DNA of 37,457 nt from an uncultured Bacilli bacterium (GTDB taxonomy: Bacteria; Bacillota_I; Bacilli_A; RF39; UBA660). Both the position numbers and the translations under genes were made by a program. The notes under the pieces are model-generated. The model was not told the origin of the DNA and did not search any database. It saw only the letters and a program-made list of their open reading frames with translations. Location of the stretch: NCBI GenBank assembly GCA_934162285.1, contig CAKPHY010000014.1, positions 1 to 37,457 of the forward strand. Direction: 5' to 3'. Each line of letters starts with the position of its first letter. The first letter of the stretch is position 1. Below, in pieces: positions 1-7,003 of the stretch.

Positions 1-34
1 ACCTTTTATTCTATAAAAATTATAACATTAAAAA

Positions 35-59
35 AGAATAGATTTTCATTTTCTATTCT
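35..59. terminator. Possible terminator hairpin at window edge
   Basis: AGAATAGA (35-42) pairs perfectly with TCTATTCT (52-59) around a 9-nt loop. The run of A before it becomes a T-run when read on the minus strand; on the plus strand no T-run follows. It may end a gene lying left of the window or may be a bidirectional structure. Low certainty. Confidence 0.35.
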
Positions 60-144
60 CTTAAGTTAATAACATTGCCAAAAAGGTAGTTTTTTTGATG
101 GCAAAAATGGAAAGTAAACATAAATTAGAGTAGGAGGTTTGTTT

Positions 145-579
145 ATGTATAACTATAGAGCAAATGACTACTATAATTATGTAAATAATAACTATAATTT
201 ACCAAATTATAGCAGTCAAGAAGAAAAAAGAATTTATAATCCTTATCAAGGATTTATAAGGGGAAACTTATTTCCTGATTTATACAATTACTACAAAAAT
301 GATAAACCATATAATATAAATCCCGCTAATGAGCAAGCAGAATTATTAACTAATATTGATTCTTATTCATTCGCATTAAATGATTTAAACCTTTATTTAG
401 ATATTCATCCTGAAGATCAAAATATGATTGAATTATATAACCAATATGTTAGTCAATATAAAAATCTTGTAAACGATTATTCAAGAAAATATGGTTCTTT
501 AGAAGCATTTTCAATTAATCATGATAAAAATAAATGGGATTGGGTAGATGAACCTTGGCCATGGCAAGGAGGTAAATAA
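145..579 (+). CDS. CotJA-CotJB fusion spore coat protein
   Basis: Spore coat protein in which two normally separate cotJ products are joined. Residues about 32-48 carry the CotJA signature (PYQGFIRGNLFPDLY). From about residue 65 the chain is CotJB: a helical segment with FALNDLNLYLDIHPEDQN, a second helix, and the diagnostic Trp-rich end WVDEPWPWQGG. The Tyr/Asn-rich N-terminus is typical of coat proteins. ATG at 145 is chosen because AGGAGG (132-137) lies 7 nt upstream; the in-frame TTG at 139 touches that site. cotJC follows two bases after the stop. CotJ proteins are made in the mother cell and deposited on the forespore; the B. subtilis operon is sigma-E dependent, but I could not assign a convincing sporulation promoter here. 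The fusion is the unusual point: B. subtilis has cotJA and cotJB as separate genes. Confidence 0.85.
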   Translation: MYNYRANDYYNYVNNNYNLPNYSSQEEKRIYNPYQGFIRGNLFPDLYNYYKNDKPYNINPANEQAELLTNIDSYSFALNDLNLYLDIHPEDQNMIELYNQYVSQYKNLVNDYSRKYGSLEAFSINHDKNKWDWVDEPWPWQGGK

Positions 580-581
580 CA

Positions 582-1139
582 ATGTGGATATATGAAAAAA
601 AATTACAATATCCTATTAACATTAAACGAAAAGATCTTAAAATGGCCAAATATCTAATAGCTCAATATGGTGGCCCAGATGGGGAATTAAGTGCATCTTT
701 GCAGTATTTAAACCAACGATATACTATGCCAGATGAAAGAGGTAAAGCTCTTTTAACAGATATCGGCACAGAAGAATTAGGTCATGTTGAAATGATCGCT
801 ACAATGGTAACGCAATTAACTAAGGGTGCAACCATTGAAGAATTAGAAAGCGTTGGCTTAGGTGCGCATTTTACAATGCACGATCACGCTGTATTTCCAG
901 CTGATCCAAGTGGAGTTCCTTTCACAACTGCCTACATATCAGCAACAGGTGACTATATTGCCGATTTAGAAAGCGATATGGCTGCTGAGCAAAGAGCTCG
1001 TGCTACCTATGAACACTTAATGGATTTAACTGATGATCCAGATATTTTAGCTCCATTATCATTTTTAAGACAAAGAGAAATTGTTCATTATCAAAGATTT
1101 AAAGAATTAAGAAATTATTATTTAAATGAAAAAATATAA
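582..1139 (+). CDS. cotJC: CotJC, spore-coat manganese catalase
   Basis: 185 aa, close to the roughly 190 aa usual for CotJC, a non-haem dimanganese catalase-family protein of the spore coat that decomposes hydrogen peroxide. The start MWIYEKKLQYP, the block AKYLIAQYGGPDGELSASLQ, and the later TDIGTEELGHVEMIATM and REIVHYQRF segments match the family and supply Glu/His residues expected at the metal site. ATG is preceded by AGGAGG. It sits two bases after the CotJA-CotJB fusion gene and ahead of a strong hairpin terminator, so the two form a closed operon. Identification is by recalled family motifs and is firm. Confidence 0.93.
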   Translation: MWIYEKKLQYPINIKRKDLKMAKYLIAQYGGPDGELSASLQYLNQRYTMPDERGKALLTDIGTEELGHVEMIATMVTQLTKGATIEELESVGLGAHFTMHDHAVFPADPSGVPFTTAYISATGDYIADLESDMAAEQRARATYEHLMDLTDDPDILAPLSFLRQREIVHYQRFKELRNYYLNEKI

Positions 1140-1168
1140 AAAGCATAATCAAAAAATTATGCTTTTTG
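1138..1168. terminator. Terminator after cotJC, shared by convergent small ORF
   Basis: A 12-bp perfect stem (1138-1149 with 1156-1167) and a 6-nt loop. Its arms are A-rich and T-rich, so it can work in both directions. It overlaps the cotJC stop and the end of the minus-strand small ORF. Confidence 0.85.
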
Positions 1169-1297
1169 TGTAGAAATATTAATTTCTTTTAAATTATTAT
1201 AAAATTCAATAATTTCAAAAATTTTTAAAATAGCATCCTTATCAGTTGAAAAATCGGCGTTTAATAATTCTGCTAGTTCTTTATCTGTATAATTAAT
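1157..1297 (-). CDS. Small 46-aa protein with apparent ATT start
   Basis: A minus-strand reading frame not starting from ATG, GTG or TTG. A strong AAGGAGG lies 8 nt before an ATT codon (1295-1297), giving a 46-aa acidic helical protein (starts (M)NYTDKELAELLNADF, ends INISTQKA). The frame is open back to a TGA upstream and contains no conventional start, so either ATT, a rare start as in infC, is used, or the gene is damaged. The coding pattern is reasonable and the stop lies in a shared bidirectional terminator. TATGAT-like sequences upstream on the minus strand could be a -10 element. I do not recognise the family. The conserved-looking RBS spacing is the main support. Confidence 0.5.
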   Translation of the reverse strand: MNYTDKELAELLNADFSTDKDAILKIFEIIEFYNNLKEINISTQKA

Positions 1298-1392
1298 AAA
1301 TAACGCCTCCTTACTGCTATAAATATCATATCATATTAATTACTCGAAAAATAGAAAAAAATTTCTATCAAAAGTAAAAAAATGTAAAAAGT

Positions 1393-1605
1393 ATTTTTAA
1401 TAAAATGGTGAGTTCTCAAAGTAAAAACACGCGATAAATCCAAGTAATTCAAGTCTCAAATTAAAAGCCCATTAAATTAATTAGTTAATTCATATATCAA
1501 TATAGAAATTGTCTCAAATTAAAAGCACGTATGAATTCTCAAAGTAAAAACACGTTATAAAAAGAACGTGCATTTACCTTGAGAAGTGAGGATTTTTAAT
1601 AAAAT
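1393..1605. mobile_element. IS21-like end cluster / MITE-like relic
   Basis: Four direct copies of a TCTCAAA(G/T)TAAAA motif start at 1414, 1454, 1512 and 1537, and one inverted copy lies at 1565-1584. R4 (1537-1556) and the inverted copy form a near-perfect palindrome around 8 nt. The cluster is flanked by a 14-bp direct repeat, ATTTTTAATAAAAT, at 1393-1406 and 1592-1605. Several repeated transposase-binding motifs near each end are a known trait of IS21-family elements, so this looks like a 185-bp derivative that lost istA/istB, inserted just before the tRNA-His promoter. The family name is inference; the repeats are seen directly. The stretch holds no gene. Confidence 0.55.
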
Positions 1606-1617
1606 AGCAAAAAATAC

Positions 1618-1646
1618 TTGCATTTATTTATAAAAGTTGATAAAAT
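1618..1646 (+). promoter_or_regulatory. Promoter of tRNA-His
   Basis: TTGCAT (1618-1623), a 17-nt spacer and TAAAAT (1641-1646), placing the start of transcription about 13 nt before the mature tRNA. Confidence 0.6.
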
Positions 1647-1665
1647 ATCACTTGTAAAGTTTCAT

Positions 1666-1742
1666 GGCGTGGTTGGTGAAGTGGTTAACACGGTGGATTG
1701 TGGTTCCATTATGCAAGGGTTCGATTCCCTTACCGCGCCCCA
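1666..1742 (+). tRNA. tRNA-His (GUG)
   Basis: Full cloverleaf: acceptor GCGTGGT (1667-1673) pairs with ACCGCGC (1732-1738); anticodon stem GTGGA/TCCAT encloses loop TTGTGGT with anticodon GTG; T arm AAGGG-TTCGATT-CCCTT. An encoded G at -1 (1666) faces discriminator C73 (1739), the hallmark of bacterial tRNA-His. CCA is encoded (1740-1742). Foreign DNA lies on both sides, so the locus may act as an insertion hot spot. Confidence 0.96.
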
Positions 1743-1781
1743 GAAGGAGAAATCGTCGCACCATTTGTGTGACTTAATGAT

Positions 1782-1807
1782 AAATCAACTGACAAGTTGA
1801 TTTTTTT
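1782..1807 (+). terminator. Terminator of tRNA-His transcript
   Basis: AAATCAACT (1782-1790), loop GACA, AGTTGATTT (1795-1803), then a T-run to 1807. A strong rho-independent terminator about 40 nt after the tRNA. Confidence 0.88.
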
Positions 1808-2126
1808 GTGTAAGTAATTGAAAAGAAAGATGTGATGTGTTATGATAAAAGTCGTAAAGAAAAAAATCAATATGAGTATGAACTCAAATCTAAAATCAAA
1901 TGGGCTTGTCTATTCAGTAAGCAGAAATACCAAATAATAGAAGGTTGCTTACGTAACATACTAATTTAGCGTATGTTGAACCACATAAGGTCATAGTGAA
2001 TAATCGGTTGTATTTATTCTTTAATGATCAAGATTATTTCTATATTGGAATTTTAAAAGAAAAGATTCCAATAAATCAGTTACGCGTTTACTTCGCAAGA
2101 CATTAAGATTTTAGAGATTTAAAAAA
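1808..2126. other. Decayed coding stretch, no intact gene
   Basis: No intact gene. One frame encodes a coding-like run including NQYEYELKSKIKWACLF before a stop near 1966; a second run from about 1997 reads NNRLYLFFNDQDYFYIGILK and ends at TAA about 2106. Frame changes and stops separate them, so this is probably a broken gene. Two short hairpins are visible (AACATAC 1955/GTATGTT 1971; TATTGGAAT 2043/ATTCCAATA 2065). I do not recognise the ancestor. Its position between IS relics suggests mobile-element origin. Confidence 0.4.
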
Positions 2127-3118
2127 GGTTCTTTGTCAAATAGTGTTGGTAGACAATAAATTTGATAAGTGAATTGTGATTGTGAAGGATGGTGAAAATC
2201 ATCCTTTTATAATGCCCTTAATTAAGAAAATACGAGATATAAAATGATCATATTTTCTATCACCAAAAGCAATCCTTTTAATACATTTAATTAAATTGTT
2301 GGTTCCTTCTATAATTCCATTGTTAATATCATATTTAAATGAGTTTTCAATGTAGTTAATATTTTCTTTATATAATTTTAATACTTGTTTCATTTTTAAG
2401 GATAAATTTTTGTTTTGATTTAATGTTATGGCTTTAAATTTTTTAAAATCTTTTTCTTTTAATGAATTAATTAAACCTTGGTAATACTCGTAAGTATTTT
2501 TTAGAGTTTGGTTTGTATTAATCAAATATTGAACAATCTCTCTTTGAGATATATCTTTAGGAAAGTGTTTAGAATATTGTTTTTCATCAGATAAATCATT
2601 TTCATTTTTGACAATCAATTTCCAATAATCTTTTAATTTATTATAATTAGGATTATCTTTTTTACATAAACTGATTCTAGTAGAATTTCAAGCATTATAA
2701 GCTTGAATAACAATATGAAATCTATCAATAGATATATTTGCATTTTTAAATAATCTTTTAGCTAAGTAAATATAACCAGAATAAAAATCAATTGATATAT
2801 TTTTAACCTTATCACGGTTTTGTTTATAATATCTTCTAAAATATTTTTCTAAGTCTCTAGATTTTCTAGAATCATGTATATCAAACAAATTACCATTGCT
2901 ATTATCTGTAATAATAAAAGCCATTTTATCTTGAGTATCTTTAGTTGCTTTGAATTCATCCCAGTTCATAGACCTAGGAAGGGTAGGATGCCTTAAAACG
3001 GTATGAGAAGAAATATCATTTAATATTCGATCAACGACAGAAACATCCATTCTTTTAGCAATATCTTTTTCTGATTGTTTTTCCATAAGCTCTAACCTTA
3101 TTTGTAAATTAGTAAAGT
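2127..3118 (-). mobile_element. ISL3-family insertion sequence, truncated
   Basis: The transposase 3' end faces a terminal sequence starting GGTTCTTTGTCAAATAGTG at 2127, very like the GGCTCTTTGTCAA inverted-repeat tip known for ISL3-family elements. The other end is missing: the transposase loses its N-terminal zinc-finger part at about 3118, where unrelated coding sequence of another gene begins. The element is therefore a one-ended remnant fused to foreign DNA by deletion or recombination. Confidence 0.72.
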
Positions 3119-3125
3119 TGAACAA
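2199..3125 (-). pseudogene. ISL3-family transposase, N-truncated, one in-frame TGA
   Basis: One continuous reading frame interrupted by a single TGA at 2685-2687. The first part has a helix-turn-helix (residues like EKDIAKRMDVSVVDRI) and the catalytic core with IDFYSGY and DRFHIVIQAYNA; after the TGA the frame continues NSTRISLCKK and reaches the family's C-terminal signature GIIEGTNNLIKCIKRIAFGD, which carries the catalytic Glu. Reading TGA as Trp joins both halves without a gap. TGG is also used in it. About 70-100 N-terminal residues normally holding the zinc ribbon are missing. Either a nonsense mutation or a gene from an organism that reads TGA as Trp; the neighbouring NUDIX gene favours the latter. 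Confidence 0.85.
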
Positions 3126-3278
3126 GATTTACCAGAAGAGCTATTTGATATGAATATCCCTTTAAGTAATATTAATTTTGATAATAAAGGAAAATTTGAT
3201 TTAAGTGATGATAAATGGAAAGATGTTCCTAAATATGTAATTACCAGTGAAAACAGAACTGATGATGAAAGTAATTAA
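3108..3278 (+). pseudogene. Orphan 3' end of an unidentified gene
   Basis: An open frame with no start, beginning at the ISL3 truncation point and ending at TAA 3276-3278. The product fragment (about 55 aa) is acidic, with KWKDVPKYVITSENRTDD close to its end. It has the look of the extreme C-terminus of a larger protein. The next gene starts 20 nt later with its own RBS, so the two were probably operon partners in the source genome. Not recognised. Confidence 0.55.
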
Positions 3279-3298
3279 CATAAATATGGAGGCATATT

Positions 3299-3700
3299 AT
3301 GAAAAAAATGAATGTTATTGTAGTATTTGATACTACATTAGAAAATACATTAATCTGTAAATGAACTAAAGAACCATATATGTGAATGTACAATTTAGTA
3401 GGAGGAAAAATAGAAAAAGAAAATGATGGATTAAATGAAGCTTATAGAGAATTAGAAGAGGAAACAAATATAAAAAAAGCAGATATAGAATTAATTCATT
3501 TTATGAATCTTAATTATACTAAATGGAATAAAGAATTAGAAGTTTATTATGGAATATTAAAAAATGAAGTTGAATTGATTGAAGAAGTAAACAAACTAGA
3601 GTGGGTAAGTATTAATGATAATTTCTTTGATATGAATAGATATGCAGGAGAAGGTAATATTGGTCATATAATTGAAGAATTAAAATTGATTTGAAAGTAA
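3299..3700 (+). CDS. NUDIX hydrolase needing TGA read as Trp
   Basis: GGAGG at 3288-3292 points to ATG 3299. From there the frame runs MKKMNVIVVFDTTLENTLIC, then meets TGA at 3362 and 3383, and enters an uninterrupted NUDIX domain: LVGGKIEKENDGLNEAYREL followed by EEETNI, which fits GX5EX7REUXEEXGU. A third TGA (3692) precedes a final Lys and TAA. With TGA as Trp the N-terminus reads CKWTKEPYMWMYNLVGGKIE, which aligns in length and pattern with ordinary NUDIX proteins (their ..R.KdPy.G.YN.vGGK). Two other Trp codons are TGG. Under the standard code only residues from 3386 would be made, without the first beta strands. NUDIX enzymes hydrolyse nucleoside diphosphates linked to another moiety; the substrate is unknown. 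Probably foreign. Confidence 0.75.
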
Positions 3701-3739
3701 ATAAATAGTAGTATTTTATTAAATTTGATTACTTTCAAA
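3690..3739. repeat. 11-bp inverted repeat after the NUDIX gene
   Basis: TTTGAAAGTAA (3690-3700) and TTACTTTCAAA (3729-3739) are perfect inverted copies around 28 nt. No T-run follows, so it is not a standard terminator. It may mark the edge of the foreign segment. Confidence 0.4.
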
Positions 3740-3766
3740 ACTTAGTTCCCGATGGACTAAATTTTA

Positions 3767-3794
3767 TTGATTTATTTTATTTTTTTGATATAAT
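3767..3794 (+). promoter_or_regulatory. Promoter of the sialic acid locus
   Basis: TTGATT (3767-3772), 16-nt spacer, perfect TATAAT (3789-3794). It leaves a leader of about 160 nt before the first gene of the locus. Confidence 0.65.
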
Positions 3795-3862
3795 AGGTAT
3801 CAGGTTGAGCATTAATATTTTATTTTTAAAACTTAAACTTAATGTTGAGGTGGCAATAATAT

Positions 3863-3901
3863 ATGAATATAAGTATTTTGATAATAAAAAATTGTATGTA
3901 A
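3863..3901 (+). CDS. Possible 12-residue leader peptide
   Basis: GAGGTGG (3847-3853) is followed at good spacing by ATG 3863 and a 12-codon frame, MNISILIIKNCM, rich in Ile. It precedes a terminator-like hairpin and the first gene of the sialic acid locus, the arrangement of a transcription attenuator. Too short for coding statistics; support is the RBS and position only. Confidence 0.35.
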   Translation: MNISILIIKNCM

Positions 3902-3909
3902 TTAGTAAG

Positions 3910-3940
3910 AAGTGGTTGTTTTTAATGATCACTTTTTATT
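3910..3940 (+). terminator. Possible attenuator ahead of the sialic acid genes
   Basis: AAGTGGTT (3910-3917) can pair with GATCACTT (3927-3934), with two G-T wobbles, followed by T-rich TTTTTATT. It lies between the promoter and the RBS of the first gene, so it would cut transcription unless relieved. Confidence 0.45.
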
Positions 3941-3958
3941 AGATAAGGAGTAATTAGT

Positions 3959-5413
3959 ATGAATGTATTTGACAGTTTTTTGCAATATGAAAAAGAAAAT
4001 AAATTATATGATAAAGAAGTATTGGGTTTTAAATATTGGGAATATGTGAGATTTGTTATATATACGGAAGTTAAGATTAAAGTTGGTCAGTTATCAGAAT
4101 TGTTAGCTGTGCCCAATTTAACTTGGAAAAATTATAGATTTAATTTGAAAGAACTTAATAAATATTTAGGATTGAGTAAAATAAAAAAATGTGATTTGTT
4201 ATTTATATCACATCCTAGAAGAATAAATCAAAATGGAAAATATGAAAACATTTATACTGATGAAGTTGAAAAGTATTTATCCAATAAATATGCATGTCTA
4301 ACTTTTGAAGAACCATGTTGGAATTCTTATGTTTCATCTGATAAAGGTCACTTATTTCCAACTACTACTGAAAATATAAGATATACTGATATTTTAGAAT
4401 TATCATATTTATTAAAAAAGAAAATATATAAATTTTTTAATAAAAACAAAATAAAATTAATTGAAAAAGAAGTTATCAACATATTATGTGCTTTAAATAA
4501 TGAATATAATGTTGACATTATGTATTTGAAAGATAGGACTGTAAATTCTATAATATATGGATTGCTGATGAAACCAAAATATTTTAAAATTTTGAAAAAA
4601 ACAAATCCAGAAGCAGTTCTGATAAATTATTGGCCTACTGATTTTAAAACTTTAGTTATAGATATATGTAATGAGTTAAAAATTCCAACGATTGAACTTC
4701 AACATGGAACAATAACTTTTGATGATCCAATTGAACATAAGTGTTATGATAATAATATATGTAAAAATGTTTCAGATTACTTCTTCTCATTTGGTAAGGT
4801 TCATACTAATGAAAATTATTTAACGACAAAACCGGCTTGTTTAAAAGAGATTGGATATCCTTTTTTAGAGAAAAAAGTAAAAGAAAAATATAAATTACCT
4901 GTTGGACTTAAGAAAAATAAAAAGTATATTTTGATTATTTCACAAACAATAATTGGTGAAGAAATAAGTGAGTTTGCATCAAGATTAGCAGATATGCTTA
5001 TGGACAATGATGAATATAGAATAATATTTAAATTCCACCCAAATGAAGTTGATAGAAATTACCCAAATTTAGAAAAGAAAAATATTATACAAATAAAGCA
5101 AAAAGGTGAAGAAATATATAAATATCAAAAATTTTCGTATTTGCAAGTGGGTGTTTATAGCACAGCGATTTATGAGGGCCTTGCGTTTGGAATTCCTACT
5201 TTTATATTAAGAGGGATGAGTGGCTCTGAGGAATCTGAAAAATTGTTATCTTATATGAAAAAAGGTGTGTATTTTATAAATGATGAAAAGGAATTGTATA
5301 AAAGAATTCAAGATAAATTGACTTGTCCTTTGAAATCAGATATAGATAAATTGTGGAAACAAAATAGTTTGAAAAATATAGAACAAGAATTAGAAAAATT
5401 ATTAAAGAAGTAG
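3959..5413 (+). CDS. Putative sialyltransferase-like capsule glycosyltransferase
   Basis: 484 aa, no signal peptide or membrane segment, so a soluble or peripheral cytoplasmic enzyme. The C-terminal half looks like a GT-B fold: a donor-site region with IELQHGTITFDD, FSFGKVHTNE, then FKFHPNE (an HP motif as in bacterial sialyltransferases and KpsS/CDP-glycerol-type transferases) and the late YSTAIYEGLAFGIPTFI segment typical of the nucleotide-sugar binding domain. The N-terminal half (about 1-200) is unfamiliar. It opens a chain of genes that make CMP-sialic acid, so the natural guess is that it transfers that sugar, or builds its acceptor glycan. Start ATG has AAGGAG upstream. Specific activity is inference; the glycosyltransferase-like half is moderately firm. 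Confidence 0.62.
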   Translation: MNVFDSFLQYEKENKLYDKEVLGFKYWEYVRFVIYTEVKIKVGQLSELLAVPNLTWKNYRFNLKELNKYLGLSKIKKCDLLFISHPRRINQNGKYENIYTDEVEKYLSNKYACLTFEEPCWNSYVSSDKGHLFPTTTENIRYTDILELSYLLKKKIYKFFNKNKIKLIEKEVINILCALNNEYNVDIMYLKDRTVNSIIYGLLMKPKYFKILKKTNPEAVLINYWPTDFKTLVIDICNELKIPTIELQHGTITFDDPIEHKCYDNNICKNVSDYFFSFGKVHTNENYLTTKPACLKEIGYPFLEKKVKEKYKLPVGLKKNKKYILIISQTIIGEEISEFASRLADMLMDNDEYRIIFKFHPNEVDRNYPNLEKKNIIQIKQKGEEIYKYQKFSYLQVGVYSTAIYEGLAFGIPTFILRGMSGSEESEKLLSYMKKGVYFINDEKELYKRIQDKLTCPLKSDIDKLWKQNSLKNIEQELEKLLKK

Positions 5414-5425
5414 AGGTTGAATAAA

Positions 5426-6331
5426 GTGAAAGAAGAATGTATATTTTTAAGAGATTTATCTTCGATTCCAAATATAGATATAATAATACCTACAAATTGG
5501 TTATTAATAAACTCAATGTCAAATAATATGAATATTTCAGATGTTATGATCCGATATTTAGTGGTAAAAGAATTTTATGAATGTACGAATTCTAATGAAA
5601 AAGAATTATTATATAATCAAAGAGGAAATATGAATTATGATGTAATAAATGAATTGGGATTTCCAATGATGGCTTTATATTATAAAATGCAATCTAAGAG
5701 AGCTGAATATGTAAAAAGAATAACAACAATAAATGTTGAAGATTCGGTATATAATTTTATAAATTTGATAGAAAAAGTAGATAAACATGGATTTGATACA
5801 AAGTATCCATTAGAAATTAATCAAGATTTTTGTTTGTTAGATGGTGCCCATAGATTAGCATTAGCGTTATATCATAAAATTCCAAAAATTAAAATTTTTT
5901 TCAATGGTGGTTTAAATTTCACACCAAACTATTCATTACAATGGTTTAAAGATATGAATATGGTTGAATATGTTGATATTATTATGAATACTTACAAAGA
6001 CATACTTGAAGAAAATAGTAGCATATATATTATGTGCTCACAAGAAAAAATAGATTTTAATAAATATAAAGAGAAATTTTTTATAGAAGAAATACAATTT
6101 TATAAAGAATTGTCAGAGCAATTTGATTTGTTGAATGATTGTAAATTAAGGAATGAAGTTAAATTTTATAAGTTAATTTCAAAATTCAATAATGATAAAA
6201 CTACATATCCAATATATTCAGAAAAGATTAATATTCCTGTAATTAAAAATGAACTCGAAGAAGAAATAATTAAATTTTGTAATTCAAACAATATAATTTT
6301 AATGAAGCAAAAAGGTGATGAAAATGTATAA
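5426..6331 (+). CDS. ParB/Srx-like domain protein in sialic acid locus
   Basis: About 301 aa. The clear part is at residues about 130-155: YPLEINQDFCLLDGAHRLAL, the DGxHR motif of the ParB/sulfiredoxin-like nucleotide-binding fold. Proteins of this type recur in polysaccharide gene clusters, some as kinases acting on small acceptors; the precise activity here is unknown. GTG at 5426 is chosen because GAGG (5413-5416) lies 9 nt upstream; the in-frame TTG at 5417 abuts that site. The 3' end overlaps neuA by 8 nt, so it is translated within the same operon. Confidence 0.6.
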   Translation: MKEECIFLRDLSSIPNIDIIIPTNWLLINSMSNNMNISDVMIRYLVVKEFYECTNSNEKELLYNQRGNMNYDVINELGFPMMALYYKMQSKRAEYVKRITTINVEDSVYNFINLIEKVDKHGFDTKYPLEINQDFCLLDGAHRLALALYHKIPKIKIFFNGGLNFTPNYSLQWFKDMNMVEYVDIIMNTYKDILEENSSIYIMCSQEKIDFNKYKEKFFIEEIQFYKELSEQFDLLNDCKLRNEVKFYKLISKFNNDKTTYPIYSEKINIPVIKNELEEEIIKFCNSNNIILMKQKGDENV

Positions 6332-7001
6332 AAATAAAAAAATTCTCTGTTTCATTCCTGCAAGAAAAGGAAGTAAAAGGGTTCCATTTAAAAATGGTAA
6401 ATTATTGGCTGGGAGATCTTTATTTCAATATAGCGTTGATGTAGCAAAAAAATCATCTTATGTCGATGATATAATAGTAAGTACAGATTCAGAGAAAATA
6501 TTAGAACAGGCTCATAAATTAGGATGTATAAAAAATGAATTAAGACCGGATTATTTATCTGATGATAAAGCTAGAATAATAGACTCTATGTTATATGAAC
6601 TTTCACAACTTGATGAGTATTATGATGCGATCATTTTATTACAACCAACTTTTCCATATAGAACAGTGGATTTGCTTGATAGTGCAATAGAAAAATATTT
6701 TGAAAAAGAAACTTCTTTAATCACAGTGGTTAAATCAAAAGAACAACCACTATTTATTAGAAGAATAGTAAATGACAAATTAGAAAAAATATTACATGAT
6801 TCTAGTGATGTTAGAAGCCAATGCTTTGAAGATTTTTATAGAATTATAGGATGTATTTATATAAATAATGTTAATTTGATAACAAAAGAAACAATTCTTA
6901 ATGAAAATGAGATTCCACTAATTATTGATGATATTTTTGATATTGACATTGATACACCAGAAGATTTTGAGAGGGCAGAAAGAAAAATTAAAGGTGAATA
7001 G
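6324..7001 (+). CDS. neuA: NeuA, CMP-sialic acid synthetase
   Basis: Cytidylyltransferase joining CTP and a nonulosonic acid to give the CMP-activated donor. The N-terminal nucleotide-binding signature is IPARKGSKRVPFKNGKLLAG; further family marks are VSTDSEKI, LLQPTFPYR and the metal-binding DIDTPEDFERAE near the end. At 225 aa it is the length of single-domain NeuA enzymes. ATG 6324 sits 8 nt after AAAGG and inside the end of the preceding gene; the earlier GTG/ATG codons are too near the RBS. Partner genes neuB and neuC lie downstream, making Neu5Ac the likely substrate. Confidence 0.9.
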   Translation: MYKNKKILCFIPARKGSKRVPFKNGKLLAGRSLFQYSVDVAKKSSYVDDIIVSTDSEKILEQAHKLGCIKNELRPDYLSDDKARIIDSMLYELSQLDEYYDAIILLQPTFPYRTVDLLDSAIEKYFEKETSLITVVKSKEQPLFIRRIVNDKLEKILHDSSDVRSQCFEDFYRIIGCIYINNVNLITKETILNENEIPLIIDDIFDIDIDTPEDFERAERKIKGE

Positions 7002-7003
7002 TC

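Noticed and set aside
1414..1556. CRISPR array from the repeated TCTCAAA motif.
   Set aside because: Repeats are short, uneven in spacing (40, 58, 25 nt) and include an inverted copy; no cas genes.
1618..1800. An open frame across the tRNA-His gene.
   Set aside because: It lies over a clear tRNA and its terminator; not coding.
2043..2073. Hairpin TATTGGAAT/ATTCCAATA as a terminator.
   Set aside because: No T-run follows and it lies within a decayed coding stretch; probably chance.
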